NCBI RefSeq assembly: GCF_028993635.1
Contig: NZ_CP118631.1
Coordinates: 1,860,001 to 1,924,000 of the forward strand
Reading direction: 5' to 3'
DNA: 64,000 nt
From: Mucilaginibacter sp. SJ
Lineage (GTDB): Bacteria; Bacteroidota; Bacteroidia; Sphingobacteriales; Sphingobacteriaceae
The position numbers and the translations under genes are program-made. Below the pieces are notes generated by a model. It was given only the letters and a program-made list of their open reading frames with translations. It was not told the DNA's origin and ran no database searches. Below are positions 9,083 through 18,087 of the stretch, piece by piece; the stretch's first letter is position 1; each line of letters begins with the position of its first letter.

Positions 9083-9817
9083 ATGAAATTCAAATTGACT
9101 ATCTGCTTATTATTGTTGATAAATCTTGCAGGGTACGCCAACGGCACCTGCTTGCACTCATATTTAGCCGATACTACAGCACATAAAAAAGTTAAACACC
9201 TGCAACGAAAAATTGTATATAACGTAACCTATCCTCGCGAAAGCATTAAGGGCTATAAACTTGAATTTGATAATTGCTTATATACAAATAAGTTTACCGT
9301 TGCTCAACGGTTAAAGAAATATCCTTTTTCAGTTGCCGCTAAAATAATAGCGATATCTTATGTAGGAGGTCCTGAAAAAAACCACGACACAATTATTGAT
9401 TCAACAGGTTCTCCTAAGCCTAAGCAAGAACCGGACACAGCTTCGGGCATCATTATTGAAAATCACCGTTTGAAATACGACAATGTTAAACAATCGAAAA
9501 TATTAAGCACTAAAGAGATAGAAAAATTCACTGATATTATCTATAACTATGGCTACAGCGGCATGAAAAATTACCTGATAGTAGGATTCGCCAACTGCTT
9601 TGAACCCCGCAACTCAATTGTTTTTCTTGATAAAAATGGGAAAGTTATCGATCATTTGGACATCTGCTTTCACTGTCAACAAAGTGAATCTGAATCAAGA
9701 AAAATAGATGAAGGAATACCGTGCACACAAAAATATCAAATGCTTAGAGATTTCTTTACAGGCATTGGTGTTCCTTACGGAACCACCAGAAAAACGTATG
9801 GCCTTCCGGATAATTAA
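9083..9817 (+). CDS. Secreted protein of unknown function
   Basis: 244 residues. A Sec signal peptide (MKFKLTICLLLLINLAGYANG) is followed by a polar mature domain with several cysteines, including a CFHCQQ motif near residue 200 and a Cys-containing FANCFEPRNSIVF strand. No family was recognised. It starts 30 bp after the hydrolase gene on the same strand, so co-expression is likely. Its stop codon overlaps that of the convergent dioxygenase gene by 4 bp at a TTAA. Confidence 0.75.
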   Translation: MKFKLTICLLLLINLAGYANGTCLHSYLADTTAHKKVKHLQRKIVYNVTYPRESIKGYKLEFDNCLYTNKFTVAQRLKKYPFSVAAKIIAISYVGGPEKNHDTIIDSTGSPKPKQEPDTASGIIIENHRLKYDNVKQSKILSTKEIEKFTDIIYNYGYSGMKNYLIVGFANCFEPRNSIVFLDKNGKVIDHLDICFHCQQSESESRKIDEGIPCTQKYQMLRDFFTGIGVPYGTTRKTYGLPDN

Positions 9818-10524
9818 ATCCTTTCCGCCCAATCAATCCCATCAGCAAGCGTTGTCCTGCTAAACTCAATATGCACTACCCTGCGCCGTTTGTTGTTGGT
9901 AGTACGGTTTGAGGTGTGCATGAGCAACGGCCGCATGATCATGATACCACCTGCCTGTACATTGCAGCTTACTTCAGTTTCTTGCTGCCAGTCGATATTT
10001 TCGGGGCGATAAATTTCTTTAAGGTGTGAACCGGGCAATACTTTCAATGCACCATTATTTTCATTGGTATCATCCAAATGAATGCGGACAGTGAAATTGT
10101 CTTGCAAAATATGAAGCGGAGGCTGCACAGCAAACTGGTTTTGCTTAACAGTCCAGGGGCCGTAACCTGCTATATCAATTTTCTTATCCACCGAGATGGT
10201 TAAATCCTGGTGCCAGGCTACAAACCAGTTAGACGATCCGGGCTTATCAAAATAGATGGATTTTACAACAAAGTAGCCATCGCCAAAAATATTGGAGATA
10301 ACGTTTTTTAGCCTGTCATTCAATAAAAGAGGGGAAACATCCGGAATAGCCTTTAAAAACTGCCTTATGGTAAACACATCATCCGTTTGCCGGAACAACG
10401 GCCCCGATCTGTCGGCCGATTCTATGACGTTAATAAGGGCTGTAACTTCGGCACCGATATAAATATCCTCAATAACAGTAAACCCGTCATGAGCTATATG
10501 ATACCGGTGCCCGGTTAAATCCAT
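9814..10524 (-). CDS. Phytanoyl-CoA dioxygenase (PhyH) family oxygenase
   Basis: 236 residues. The facial triad for Fe(II) is visible as H105 and D107 in WHQDLT and H203 in LLMHTS. An Arg in the following NKRRRVVHIEF segment would bind 2-oxoglutarate. VLPGSH before the distal His is also typical. Enzymes of this family hydroxylate small molecules or lipids using oxygen and 2-oxoglutarate; the substrate is unknown. It starts 10 bp after the ccmF stop on the same strand and may share the ccm transcript by read-through. Confidence 0.88.
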   Translation of the reverse strand: MDLTGHRYHIAHDGFTVIEDIYIGAEVTALINVIESADRSGPLFRQTDDVFTIRQFLKAIPDVSPLLLNDRLKNVISNIFGDGYFVVKSIYFDKPGSSNWFVAWHQDLTISVDKKIDIAGYGPWTVKQNQFAVQPPLHILQDNFTVRIHLDDTNENNGALKVLPGSHLKEIYRPENIDWQQETEVSCNVQAGGIMIMRPLLMHTSNRTTNNKRRRVVHIEFSRTTLADGIDWAERI

Positions 10525-10534
10525 CTAACAAAAA

Positions 10535-13000
10535 TTAAACGGTTTTAAGTTCCTTATTACGTCTTTGGATAGAAAGCAGGAAGCCAATCACCATAATGAT
10601 TGTACCACTCCAAAAGAAGTTAATATACGGGAAGCTGATAGCACGCATCACAATCCAAGGGCGTTTGTTTTGCGGCTGCTGATAAACAGTGATCTCTACC
10701 TTTTTATTTTCGGGGTTGATCCTTGAGAAACGTAGTTTTAAACCGGCATCCTCAACCTTACGGGCAAAATCAAATACATTACCACCCCTGATCATGAATA
10801 CAGGTTCGGCAGTATACACCTTGCCATCATGCGCGTGAACTTCGATATTAGCGCCGATAGCTACGTCATTAGCAGTAAGCGGGATATTTTGCACCGTAGC
10901 CTGTTTGTTTAATGATTTAACCAGCATAAAGCCGTCGCGATACCTGATGGTATCGCCAATGGCAACTTCATGCGCTACAGGCTCATCATAGTTTTTATCA
11001 TCGTTACCTTCGTCGTGCCCGGCCTCGCCCTGCATAGCAAAACCTTCGCTTGGGATAGCGGTAACGTGGGTATACAAATCATTTAACAGGTAATGTTTGG
11101 TATCGGGCGATGAAGACATTCCGGCATCACGGCTGGCCTGCACTTTGGGCTTAAGCACAAAGTTTTCAAGCAATTTACCGTTAGCATCAAACTTCTTATA
11201 ATCAACCCTGTAAAAATGGTACGGTGATGATATCGAGTCGCCAAGGTAGGTAACTGTATAATCGCCCATTTTCACCGGGGTATTTTTGTAGATCATGATA
11301 TTTTCGCGGGCATTGCCGGCTTTGGCATCAAAACCCTGTACATTAACCACGCCGCTGGCATTTTCAGATACCACTTTGCTGGTACCTGCCGCTATTACCG
11401 CACCTACCATCAGCAAGCCAAAACCCAAATGCGCCACTGCCGAACCGGCCAGTTTAAATTTACCCTTAAAGGCATCAACCAATACTTTGGCATTGGCAAT
11501 AACCGAGTAAACCGAACCGCACATCACCAGGTTAAACACGAAATTAAGGCGATAAACCCCGGTTAAGTAAACAACAAGCGCCGTTACCAATATGGCAAAC
11601 AACAGGTAAACCCCGGTAGTGATGAAGAACCGGGTAATATCAGTCTTTTTATATTTCAGGAATTGCGTAAAGCCGGTAAGCAAAGTCACCACAAACGCAA
11701 ATGACGACTGGATCACATTATAATGTTTAACAGCATCAGAAGGAGGTGCAATTTTGGTACCAAACATGGCATTCCACACAGGCACCGAAGTTACTACAAT
11801 AAGGTGGAAGCATGACAGGCCTAAAAATACCGAACCTACAAACATCCAAAACTCACGCGAATAGGTTTCTTCATCTTTTTTGGTGATAGGCAGTTCTTTC
11901 CATCGCCATACCAAAACCCAAACAGATAAAACAAGGAATATCAGGATGCCGATAACCAATTGCCAAAACATACCTAAATCGGTAAAAGCATGAACTGAGC
12001 TTTCGCCCAGGATACCGCTTCTTGAAAGGAATGAGGTGTACCATACCAGTACAAAACTCAGCAATACCAGCAGTGTAGCTGTAAAATAGGAATGGCCTGT
12101 ATTTTTAAATACAATAAGTACGTGCAATGCCGCAACCATGGTTAACCACGGAAATATCGAACCGTTCTCAACCGGGTCCCAGGCCCAAAAGCCACCGAAG
12201 TTTAACGACTCATAAGCCCAAAACGACCCCATGATCACACCGGTACCCAATATCATAGAACCAAATAAGGCGTATGATATGGCGGGCTGTACCCACTCTT
12301 TATATCGCTTTTGCCAAAGCCCTGCAACCGCATAAGCAAACGGAACTATAATAGATGCAAAACCCAGGAACAAGGTAGGCGGGTGAATAACCATCCAGTA
12401 ATTTTGCAGCGATGGGTTCATCCCTTGTCCGTCTTTTATAAAGTCGAGATAGTTTGGCTGCGAGAATATAGGCGCTTCGATACCTGAATTACGTAACAAC
12501 AAGAATGGTGAACTACCAATGCGTTGGCCAAAGATATCGATACCCAATACCATGGTTCCCAGAATAACCTGCGACAGGGCAACTACAGTCATCACCGGGC
12601 GCTCCCATGATTTAGCCCTTGCAATAAGTACATTACCTAAAACGGCCTGCCAAAAGGCCCAAAGCAAAAAGCCGCCCTCCTGTCCGTTCCAGAAACCCGA
12701 TACCAGGTAGTAAACGGGCAGCGAACGCGAGGTGTAAGCCCAGGCATAATGATACTCGAAATAATGATTATAAAGCACATAGAACAGGCAGGTGCCCATT
12801 CCTAAAATGGAGATAGAATTTACGTAAAAGCCTAAACGGCCTAAACGCTGCCAGCTGCTGTCGGCCTTACCGGCATCATCAGTAGTAGCAAAATAGTAAC
12901 TTATGAATGACAGCAGGGCTGCACCAAACGAAAGAACAATAAAAAACTGGCCGATTTGTCCCGGTAAAAGGTGTTCGCCCTTAAAAACTGTATTCATCAA
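10535..13000 (-). CDS. ccmF: Cytochrome c maturation heme lyase subunit CcmF
   Basis: 821 residues, longer than typical proteobacterial CcmF (~650). The multi-span membrane part contains the tryptophan-rich heme-handling WWD motif GGFWAWDPVENGSIFPW and the conserved histidines in VIHPPTLFLGF and SSVHAFTDLG. The C-terminal third is a large extracytoplasmic domain (VKMGDYTVTYLGDS..., an acidic DEGNDDKNYDEP stretch) that ends in a final helix and a basic tail. CcmF transfers heme from CcmE to apocytochrome c. It starts 6 bp after ccmE. No ccmH or ccmG lies nearby. Confidence 0.92.
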   Translation of the reverse strand: MMNTVFKGEHLLPGQIGQFFIVLSFGAALLSFISYYFATTDDAGKADSSWQRLGRLGFYVNSISILGMGTCLFYVLYNHYFEYHYAWAYTSRSLPVYYLVSGFWNGQEGGFLLWAFWQAVLGNVLIARAKSWERPVMTVVALSQVILGTMVLGIDIFGQRIGSSPFLLLRNSGIEAPIFSQPNYLDFIKDGQGMNPSLQNYWMVIHPPTLFLGFASIIVPFAYAVAGLWQKRYKEWVQPAISYALFGSMILGTGVIMGSFWAYESLNFGGFWAWDPVENGSIFPWLTMVAALHVLIVFKNTGHSYFTATLLVLLSFVLVWYTSFLSRSGILGESSVHAFTDLGMFWQLVIGILIFLVLSVWVLVWRWKELPITKKDEETYSREFWMFVGSVFLGLSCFHLIVVTSVPVWNAMFGTKIAPPSDAVKHYNVIQSSFAFVVTLLTGFTQFLKYKKTDITRFFITTGVYLLFAILVTALVVYLTGVYRLNFVFNLVMCGSVYSVIANAKVLVDAFKGKFKLAGSAVAHLGFGLLMVGAVIAAGTSKVVSENASGVVNVQGFDAKAGNARENIMIYKNTPVKMGDYTVTYLGDSISSPYHFYRVDYKKFDANGKLLENFVLKPKVQASRDAGMSSSPDTKHYLLNDLYTHVTAIPSEGFAMQGEAGHDEGNDDKNYDEPVAHEVAIGDTIRYRDGFMLVKSLNKQATVQNIPLTANDVAIGANIEVHAHDGKVYTAEPVFMIRGGNVFDFARKVEDAGLKLRFSRINPENKKVEITVYQQPQNKRPWIVMRAISFPYINFFWSGTIIMVIGFLLSIQRRNKELKTV

Positions 13001-13006
13001 AAATGA

Positions 13007-13417
13007 TTAAATGCTGGCTTGTTTAGCCTTCGCTTCTGTAACTTCTAACTTATCCTGGGTGTATTTGGATGGGCATTTCATCAGGATCTTTGATGCATGA
13101 AACTCACTCCCAACCATCTGGCCGGTAAGTACCAGTTGCTCTGAACGCTCAAAGTCTTCCGGTTTGGTACCGGTAAAAACAACTTTACGCTCTTCGCCTT
13201 TATTATCTTTCATATAAAATGAAAAATAATTAGCATCCTTAGCAGCGTCATAAACCATTTCCTTTCCCTTGCTGAAATGGCCTATTACATGCAGTTCGCT
13301 GCTGGTTTGCTGCGCTTCGGCAAAGGTTGCATAGGTGCTTGAGCTTGAATAAACACTTATGATAACCGCTATGGCTATAGCGATAACAACAAGACCAAAA
13401 ATTGCACTTTTTTTCAT
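13007..13417 (-). CDS. ccmE: CcmE heme chaperone, CxxxY variant
   Basis: 136 residues. One N-terminal signal-anchor helix (residues 4-22) is followed by the OB-fold domain (ELHVIGHFSKGKEM, VVFTGTKPEDF, EQLVLTGQMVGSEFHASKILMKCPSKY). In the usual CcmE the heme is bound covalently to the His of HxxxY; here the equivalent position is C115, giving C-P-S-K-Y119. Cys-type CcmE is known from archaea, sulfate reducers and related systems (system I*). It is directly upstream of ccmF with a 6-bp gap. Confidence 0.92.
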   Translation of the reverse strand: MKKSAIFGLVVIAIAIAVIISVYSSSSTYATFAEAQQTSSELHVIGHFSKGKEMVYDAAKDANYFSFYMKDNKGEERKVVFTGTKPEDFERSEQLVLTGQMVGSEFHASKILMKCPSKYTQDKLEVTEAKAKQASI

Positions 13418-13527
13418 CCGCGGTTTATATTATTAAAATAACGATTTGCAAAAATACAAAACGTGCAGCGAATAATGTTTATTACAAGACATATGTATTA
13501 TTTAGAATCATTCTTGATTGAAACGTC

Positions 13528-13653
13528 GAAACTCGACTTTGATGAATTTTAGGAATTGGTCGAATGTTAATAGTTGTGCTCATCTGTTAAACGTGCTTAT
13601 GCGAAAAGCGAAGAAATTCCATAAATTCTTGAAATTCGTTTAATTCGAGTTCT
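13528..13653. repeat. Long imperfect inverted repeat of AATTC-type words
   Basis: Outer arms AACTCGA (13530-13536) and TCGAGTT (13645-13651) enclose degenerate, roughly 9-nt words such as AAATTCCAT and AAATTCTTG on one side and their inverse (GAATTTTAGGAATT) on the other. It lies in the 408-bp gap between ccmE and gdhA and can form a long hairpin. Confidence 0.6.
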
Positions 13654-13663
13654 GACAATATTG

Positions 13664-13750
13664 GGGCGATGCCTTCGGCCCGGGCTCTACGCTCATACGC
13701 CTGCAGGCTTTACGCTCATTGGCCGGTATCCGCTGCGATCCCTATCGTGG
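13664..13750. repeat. GC-rich dispersed repeat, copy 1
   Basis: The first 30 nt (13664-13693) match 17896-17925 at about nine positions in ten (shared core CGGCCCGGGCT), and both copies end with CCGCTGC(A/G)ATCCCTA(T/A)CG. It does not encode a credible protein. It occupies the middle of the 408-bp gap between ccmE and gdhA. Confidence 0.7.
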
Positions 13751-13768
13751 CATAATTAAAAACAAAAA

Positions 13769-13796
13769 CGAGGCGGGCTTTTTCAAACCCACCTCG
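13769..13796 (-). terminator. Terminator of gdhA
   Basis: Arms CGAGGCGGG (13769-13777) and CCCACCTCG (13788-13796) pair with one mismatch. Read on the minus strand the hairpin is followed by a T-rich run, 30 bp beyond the gdhA stop. Confidence 0.8.
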
Positions 13797-13825
13797 CTAT
13801 ATATTAAAACTATTAAATCCTTAAT

Positions 13826-15262
13826 TTATGGCCAGATGCCCAAATTCTGGTACGATACTGCTATTTTATTGATAGCACCAACCATGGCTGCATTACGCAG
13901 GGTGCCAATGTCTGGATTGTTTTTATAGATCTCCCTGATCTCGTGGTATGAGCGGATCATGGTATCCTCCAGGCCTGAGTTTACCAGTTCAAGTTCCGAT
14001 GCTCCTTTAATAATGGTTGAACGCTGAATCGGGGTTAAAGCTACACCGGTAATACCTTCAACCATATTTACAAGGTTAAGGTTGGAGTTTTCTTCAAACC
14101 TGCGGTTCATCCTGCCGAATGCTACGTGGCTCAGGTTTTTCAACCATTCAAAATATGATACAGTAACACCACCTGCGTTGGCAAACATATCGGGTACAAT
14201 CATCCCGCCATTGGCATAAAATATAGCTTCAGCCTCTGGTGATGTTGGGCCGTTAGCGCCTTCAACAATGATTTTAGCCTGTATGTTGCGGATGTTTGCT
14301 TCAGTGATCTGGTTTTCAAGAGCTGCCGGTACCAGGATATCACATGGCTGCTCAAGGCCTTCCATGGTATTGGTAAATTCCTGAATTGCCGCCGCATATC
14401 CTAAAATAGAACCTGTTGCTTTGCGGTGCTGAAATACAGCTTCAATATCTAAACCATTCTCGTTATAAATAGCGCCTTCAAACTCACAAAGACCAACTAT
14501 TATAGCGCCCATTTCGGATAAAAACTTAGCCGAATAATAGCCTACGTTACCAAGGCCCTGTACAATTACCCTTTTACCCGATAAGCCTGGCAGCAGGCCA
14601 ATCCTTTGCATATCCTCGCCAACGCTTACACACTCGCGGGTGGCGATGGCCACACCACGGCCGGTAGCTTCTCTCCTGCCCGCGATACCATGTAGGGCAA
14701 TAGGCTTACCGGTTACAGCGCCCATAGCATCCAACTGACCGGGGTTCATGGTTGCATACGTATCGGCAATCCAGCTCATTTCGCGCTCGCCCGATCCATA
14801 ATCCGGTGCCGGCACGTCGATGCTTGGGCCAATAAAGTTCTTTTTGATCAACTCAACGGTATAACGGCGGGTGATGTTTTCCAGCTCGCTTACGGTGTAG
14901 TTTTTAGGGTTTATTTTGATACCGCCTTTGGCGCCGCCAAACGGCACATTAACAATAGCGCATTTGTAAGTCATGAGCGCGGCGAGGGCCATTACCTCAT
15001 CCTCGTTCACCATTTCGCTGTAGCGGATACCGCCTTTGGTGGGCGACTGATGGTGCGAGTGCTCCACACGCCAGGCGTCAATTACCTCAAAACTGTTGCC
15101 CTTACGAATGGGGAAACGGAAGCGGTAAACACTGTTACATGATTTAATTTGATCAAGCAGGCCTGCATCGTGTTTGGTGAATTGGGCAGCATGATCGAAG
15201 TTTTTGCACACGTCGCTGAAGAAGTGTGTTTCCTGGTCGGCAATCAAAATATTCGTAGCCAT
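13826..15262 (-). CDS. gdhA: Glu/Leu/Phe/Val-type glutamate dehydrogenase
   Basis: 478 residues. The substrate domain holds the KGGIRYS motif, the catalytic-lysine segment [13 protein letters not shown] and the [13 protein letters not shown] motif with the catalytic Asp. The cofactor domain has the Rossmann motif [14 protein letters not shown]. It interconverts glutamate and 2-oxoglutarate plus ammonia in the cytosol. The length is a little over the ~420-450 residues of most relatives because of an N-terminal extension. It has its own terminator and a 150-bp upstream gap, so it is probably transcribed alone although it sits among ccm genes. NAD versus NADP preference cannot be judged. Confidence 0.93.
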   Translation of the reverse strand: MATNILIADQETHFFSDVCKNFDHAAQFTKHDAGLLDQIKSCNSVYRFRFPIRKGNSFEVIDAWRVEHSHHQSPTKGGIRYSEMVNEDEVMALAALMTYKCAIVNVPFGGAKGGIKINPKNYTVSELENITRRYTVELIKKNFIGPSIDVPAPDYGSGEREMSWIADTYATMNPGQLDAMGAVTGKPIALHGIAGRREATGRGVAIATRECVSVGEDMQRIGLLPGLSGKRVIVQGLGNVGYYSAKFLSEMGAIIVGLCEFEGAIYNENGLDIEAVFQHRKATGSILGYAAAIQEFTNTMEGLEQPCDILVPAALENQITEANIRNIQAKIIVEGANGPTSPEAEAIFYANGGMIVPDMFANAGGVTVSYFEWLKNLSHVAFGRMNRRFEENSNLNLVNMVEGITGVALTPIQRSTIIKGASELELVNSGLEDTMIRSYHEIREIYKNNPDIGTLRNAAMVGAINKIAVSYQNLGIWP

Positions 15263-15414
15263 AACTATTGTATAAATATTAATCTCTTAAAAAAGTGAGC
15301 AAATTTGGTACAATTTTTATCAATATTGCAAATATTTCTTAGTTAGTGTGCCCTATACACCAGCCAACACCGTCACGAATAACATGTTTAAATTGTTTAA
15401 ACATATTATTTGAA

Positions 15415-15624
15415 CTACTTTTCGTTTTCGACTTTTTTTAATCTGCGATCTATAGTAAACAGGTAAATGGCCAGTCCAACAAAAATTATGGAAATAGTTG
15501 CTACAACCACGTAAATTTTCCCCGATTGGCGCAGGGTATCTGCCATTTCAACCTGCTGGCCCTGCTGCGCAAAAACAATGGTACAAAACGTAAGCAGTAG
15601 CAATAAAAGCGTTAATTTCTTCAT
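15415..15624 (-). CDS. ccmD: CcmD-like small membrane protein
   Basis: 69 residues. A signal peptide (MKKLTLLLLLLTFCTIVFAQ) is followed by a short polar stretch, one membrane helix (KIYVVVATISIIFVGLAIYLFTI) and the basic tail DRRLKKVENEK. In Bacteroidota this architecture directly after ccmC is the CcmD-family protein, which in other systems helps release CcmE from CcmABC. It starts 1 bp after the ccmC stop. The symbol rests on position and topology, because the sequence is too short for a firm match. Confidence 0.75.
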   Translation of the reverse strand: MKKLTLLLLLLTFCTIVFAQQGQQVEMADTLRQSGKIYVVVATISIIFVGLAIYLFTIDRRLKKVENEK

Positions 15625-15625
15625 C

Positions 15626-16300
15626 TTAATTTATAGCGTTCTTCTTATTCTCAATTAAACGGATGCGGTAACGGATAGTTGCTATCCAAAGGGCAATAAA
15701 ACTCCAGCCTAACATAGCCGGGTAAAAGGCTATCTTCATACCGTTATCAAGGTCGTATTTACCAAATGCAGGGTTACCGCCGCTGCCGGGGTGCAATGAA
15801 TCTGTCATGCGGGGCAAAACAAATATCAGCACAATCATGATGGGGAAAGCGAAGATATTGTAGATAGCCGAAATCTTGGCCCGCTTCTGCTCCTCATCAA
15901 TAGAGTTGCGGAGCACCAGGTAAGCGCAGTACAATAAAAATGCAATTGCCGCGCTGTTTTGTTTGGGGTCGCCGCTCCAAAATTCGCCCCAGGTAAATTT
16001 TGCCCACAGCATACCGGTTAAAAGGCCTAAGGTGTAAAACAGCAAGCCGGTATTAACGCTCTCAACAGCAGCAAGGTCATGCTCTTCTTTACCCGTTTGC
16101 AGGTATTTAATACTGAAATAAACCGATACCACAAAAACCGTCAGCATGCCCATCCACATGGGTACGTGAAAATACAAATTACGGATGGTTTCGTGAATAA
16201 TTGGCAGCCTCGGCGCTTTGAAAACCAGGCCCGTGTAAAAGGTAGACAGCACCAGCAAAACAGCCGCAACCTTCCACCATGTTTGATAAATAAACTTCAT
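15626..16300 (-). CDS. ccmC: Heme handling protein CcmC
   Basis: 224 residues with six predicted membrane helices. The WWD-type motif WGEFWSGDPKQN (residues 104-115) and the two candidate heme-ligand histidines, H45 (NLYFHVP) and H170 (SLHPGSGG), match CcmC of the CcsA superfamily. CcmC loads heme onto CcmE at the outer face of the inner membrane. It is followed by the ccmD-like gene. ccmB is ~1.8 kb upstream and ccmE/ccmF downstream, on the same strand but separated by other genes. Confidence 0.92.
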   Translation of the reverse strand: MKFIYQTWWKVAAVLLVLSTFYTGLVFKAPRLPIIHETIRNLYFHVPMWMGMLTVFVVSVYFSIKYLQTGKEEHDLAAVESVNTGLLFYTLGLLTGMLWAKFTWGEFWSGDPKQNSAAIAFLLYCAYLVLRNSIDEEQKRAKISAIYNIFAFPIMIVLIFVLPRMTDSLHPGSGGNPAFGKYDLDNGMKIAFYPAMLGWSFIALWIATIRYRIRLIENKKNAIN

Positions 16301-16330
16301 ATTAAATTGTGCGGTAAAGGTAAGGAAATT

Positions 16331-16413
16331 TCATTGTCATTATTCATTAGGTCATTGAGTCATTACCTCTGCAAATAAAAAAATGACTTAATGACGCAAT
16401 GACCTAATGACCC
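16331..16413. repeat. Inverted array of 8-nt AATGAC words
   Basis: The right arm (16382-16413) has four exact 8-nt units starting AATGAC. The left arm (16331-16366) has five inverse TCATT units of 6-8 nt. A ~15-nt A-rich loop separates them. It fills the gap between the ccmC start and the stop of the next gene and could act as that gene's terminator. Confidence 0.8.
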
Positions 16414-16416
16414 AAC

Positions 16417-17601
16417 CTAATCCCCCGGCTCATAATCCACGGGCAGCAAATCGCCAAGCTTAGCCTTTGACCATGAGCCCTCATAAAGCGGACTCGGGCT
16501 CGATACTACGATACCGTTCATGTCAAAAGCAATATAACTTGAATATTTGGTCATGATACTGGTTTCGTAGTTAGGCATATCCAGCGGGTGATAAACATCC
16601 TTAAACTCGGTAGTCTCTTCGCGTTTGGTATATACTATGTATAAAAAGTGCGGAAAGGAGAGCGCGTAAATCCCATCCTGTGGTGTTTTCCGCAAGATCT
16701 CAAACTCCTGGTAAGGCAGTTTTGCAAGGTTTTCGCGGTACCATTTGGTCATCTTCGACAGATTATAGTACCGCATTGCCGAATCGCGCGGGCCCTCACG
16801 GTACTTTTTCATCTTCTGCATCAACACGGCTTCTTCCGGTCGTTCGGGATTAATTTGCCTTGTAAAATCGTGCGCTTCAAACCCTTCTTGTTTTAACGTT
16901 CCTTTATAAAGCGAGCGGTAAAAATGCTGGGCCGACCCATAATAGGCCTGTTCGCGTTTCTGCTTCCAGAGTTTCTTTTGAGCCGAACTACCGGGCAGGT
17001 TCTCAAACAATGCACTTCCGGAATAGGATATGGTGTGCTCAATAGCATCATACAAAAAGTTCTTCAACAAAAATTTGGTACGGTAGCCCAGGGCCAGGTT
17101 CTCTACTACCAAAAACTCATCGCCAGAGGCCTCCAACTGCTGCTTTCCCCTGTGGTAGATAATATTTAAAATATGAGGGTTGGTAACTTTACACTCCTTA
17201 CCGTTTTCGGTATCGCCAACAAATTCCTTGCGGAACAGTTCGTAATTCTTTTTCCAGTCGGCACTGCTGCTGATCACTACTTCGCGCAGCATCAGCACTT
17301 TTTGATTAACCTCGATACTTAATTTTGCAGGTTCGCGGCCAACCAGTACCGTTGTGGAGTATTCTTCAATGCTAACGCCGGTAACCACCAACTGGTATTG
17401 GCCTGGTTTAACTCCGACCAGGGTAAAAGTACCATCCTCGGCAGTTGAGGTACCGTAGGTGGCATTATTCAAAAACACGCTGGCATTGGCTACCGGGCTT
17501 TTGGTATCGGCCCGCACTACCTTACCTGTAATAGTACCGGTTTGTGCCGAAACTATGAGCGGACATATAAACGCGATAAGCAAAAACCAATAAAAACGCA
17601 T
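16417..17601 (-). CDS. Carboxypeptidase-regulatory-domain secreted protein
   Basis: 394 residues. A signal peptide (residues 1-19) is followed by a CarboxypepD_reg-like beta-sandwich (TGTITGKVVRADTKSPVANASVFL..., residues ~20-108). The remaining ~285 residues are a beta-rich domain (FLLKNFLYDAIEHTISYSG, YIVYTKREE) conserved in Bacteroidota proteins that lack a TonB barrel. It is probably periplasmic or bound to the outer membrane; function unknown. It lies between ccmB and ccmC on the same strand but has repeat-filled gaps on both sides. Confidence 0.8.
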   Translation of the reverse strand: MRFYWFLLIAFICPLIVSAQTGTITGKVVRADTKSPVANASVFLNNATYGTSTAEDGTFTLVGVKPGQYQLVVTGVSIEEYSTTVLVGREPAKLSIEVNQKVLMLREVVISSSADWKKNYELFRKEFVGDTENGKECKVTNPHILNIIYHRGKQQLEASGDEFLVVENLALGYRTKFLLKNFLYDAIEHTISYSGSALFENLPGSSAQKKLWKQKREQAYYGSAQHFYRSLYKGTLKQEGFEAHDFTRQINPERPEEAVLMQKMKKYREGPRDSAMRYYNLSKMTKWYRENLAKLPYQEFEILRKTPQDGIYALSFPHFLYIVYTKREETTEFKDVYHPLDMPNYETSIMTKYSSYIAFDMNGIVVSSPSPLYEGSWSKAKLGDLLPVDYEPGD

Positions 17602-17767
17602 TAATTAAAATTAGGATATTTTTTCAATCTGCTAAAAAACGCATTTTTTATGAACGGTTAATGAATTGTCGGTGTATAATTTTTGTTGCGGTAATGTCTG
17701 AACCCGAATTTATTGAATTAGAGAATTTATATTTTTAATCTTTTTCTTCCGCTCGTTTTTATTTTTC

Positions 17768-17873
17768 TTGCGCTCATTTTAATGAGTGCTTAATGTGGGT
17801 TGGCGATTGTATCGCCTCCGCTTACGTTATAAACGTAAGCCCATGGTAAGCATTCGTTAAAAACGAGCGCAAG
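17768..17873. repeat. Large structured inverted-repeat element
   Basis: Outer arms begin CTTGCGCTC (17768) and end GAGCGCAAG (17873) and pair imperfectly over ~35 nt. Inside are two perfect small hairpins: GGCGAT/ATCGCC with a TGT loop, and GCTTACGTT/AACGTAAGC with an ATA loop. It lies in the 486-bp gap between ccmB and the carboxypeptidase-domain gene. It could be a MITE-like element or a structured RNA. Confidence 0.65.
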
Positions 17874-17895
17874 TTGGAGCAATTTGCTGTCATGT

Positions 17896-18005
17896 GGGCG
17901 TTGCCTGCGGCCCGGGCTTTACGCTGCAAATCCTCGCCTTGTCTGTACTGCAATGGCCTGCCCGCGCTGTGGGTTTTCCGCTGCAATCCCTAACGCTGCC
18001 CTACG
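17896..18005. repeat. GC-rich dispersed repeat, copy 2
   Basis: Second copy of the element at 13664, with the shared core CGGCCCGGGCT and the shared end CCGCTGC(A/G)ATCCCTA(T/A)CG. It directly follows the structured inverted repeat at 17768. Nothing else in this gap looks coding. Confidence 0.7.
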
Positions 18006-18087
18006 CACAATGTCGATAAATATATTTCACAAGCCATCACGTTTATTTCAGTACCTCTCTTTTCAAAACTTAAGCATCGTCCCCTAC

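Noticed and set aside
13719..13928. Plus-strand 69-residue frame
   Set aside because: It crosses repeat sequence, the gdhA terminator and the end of gdhA.
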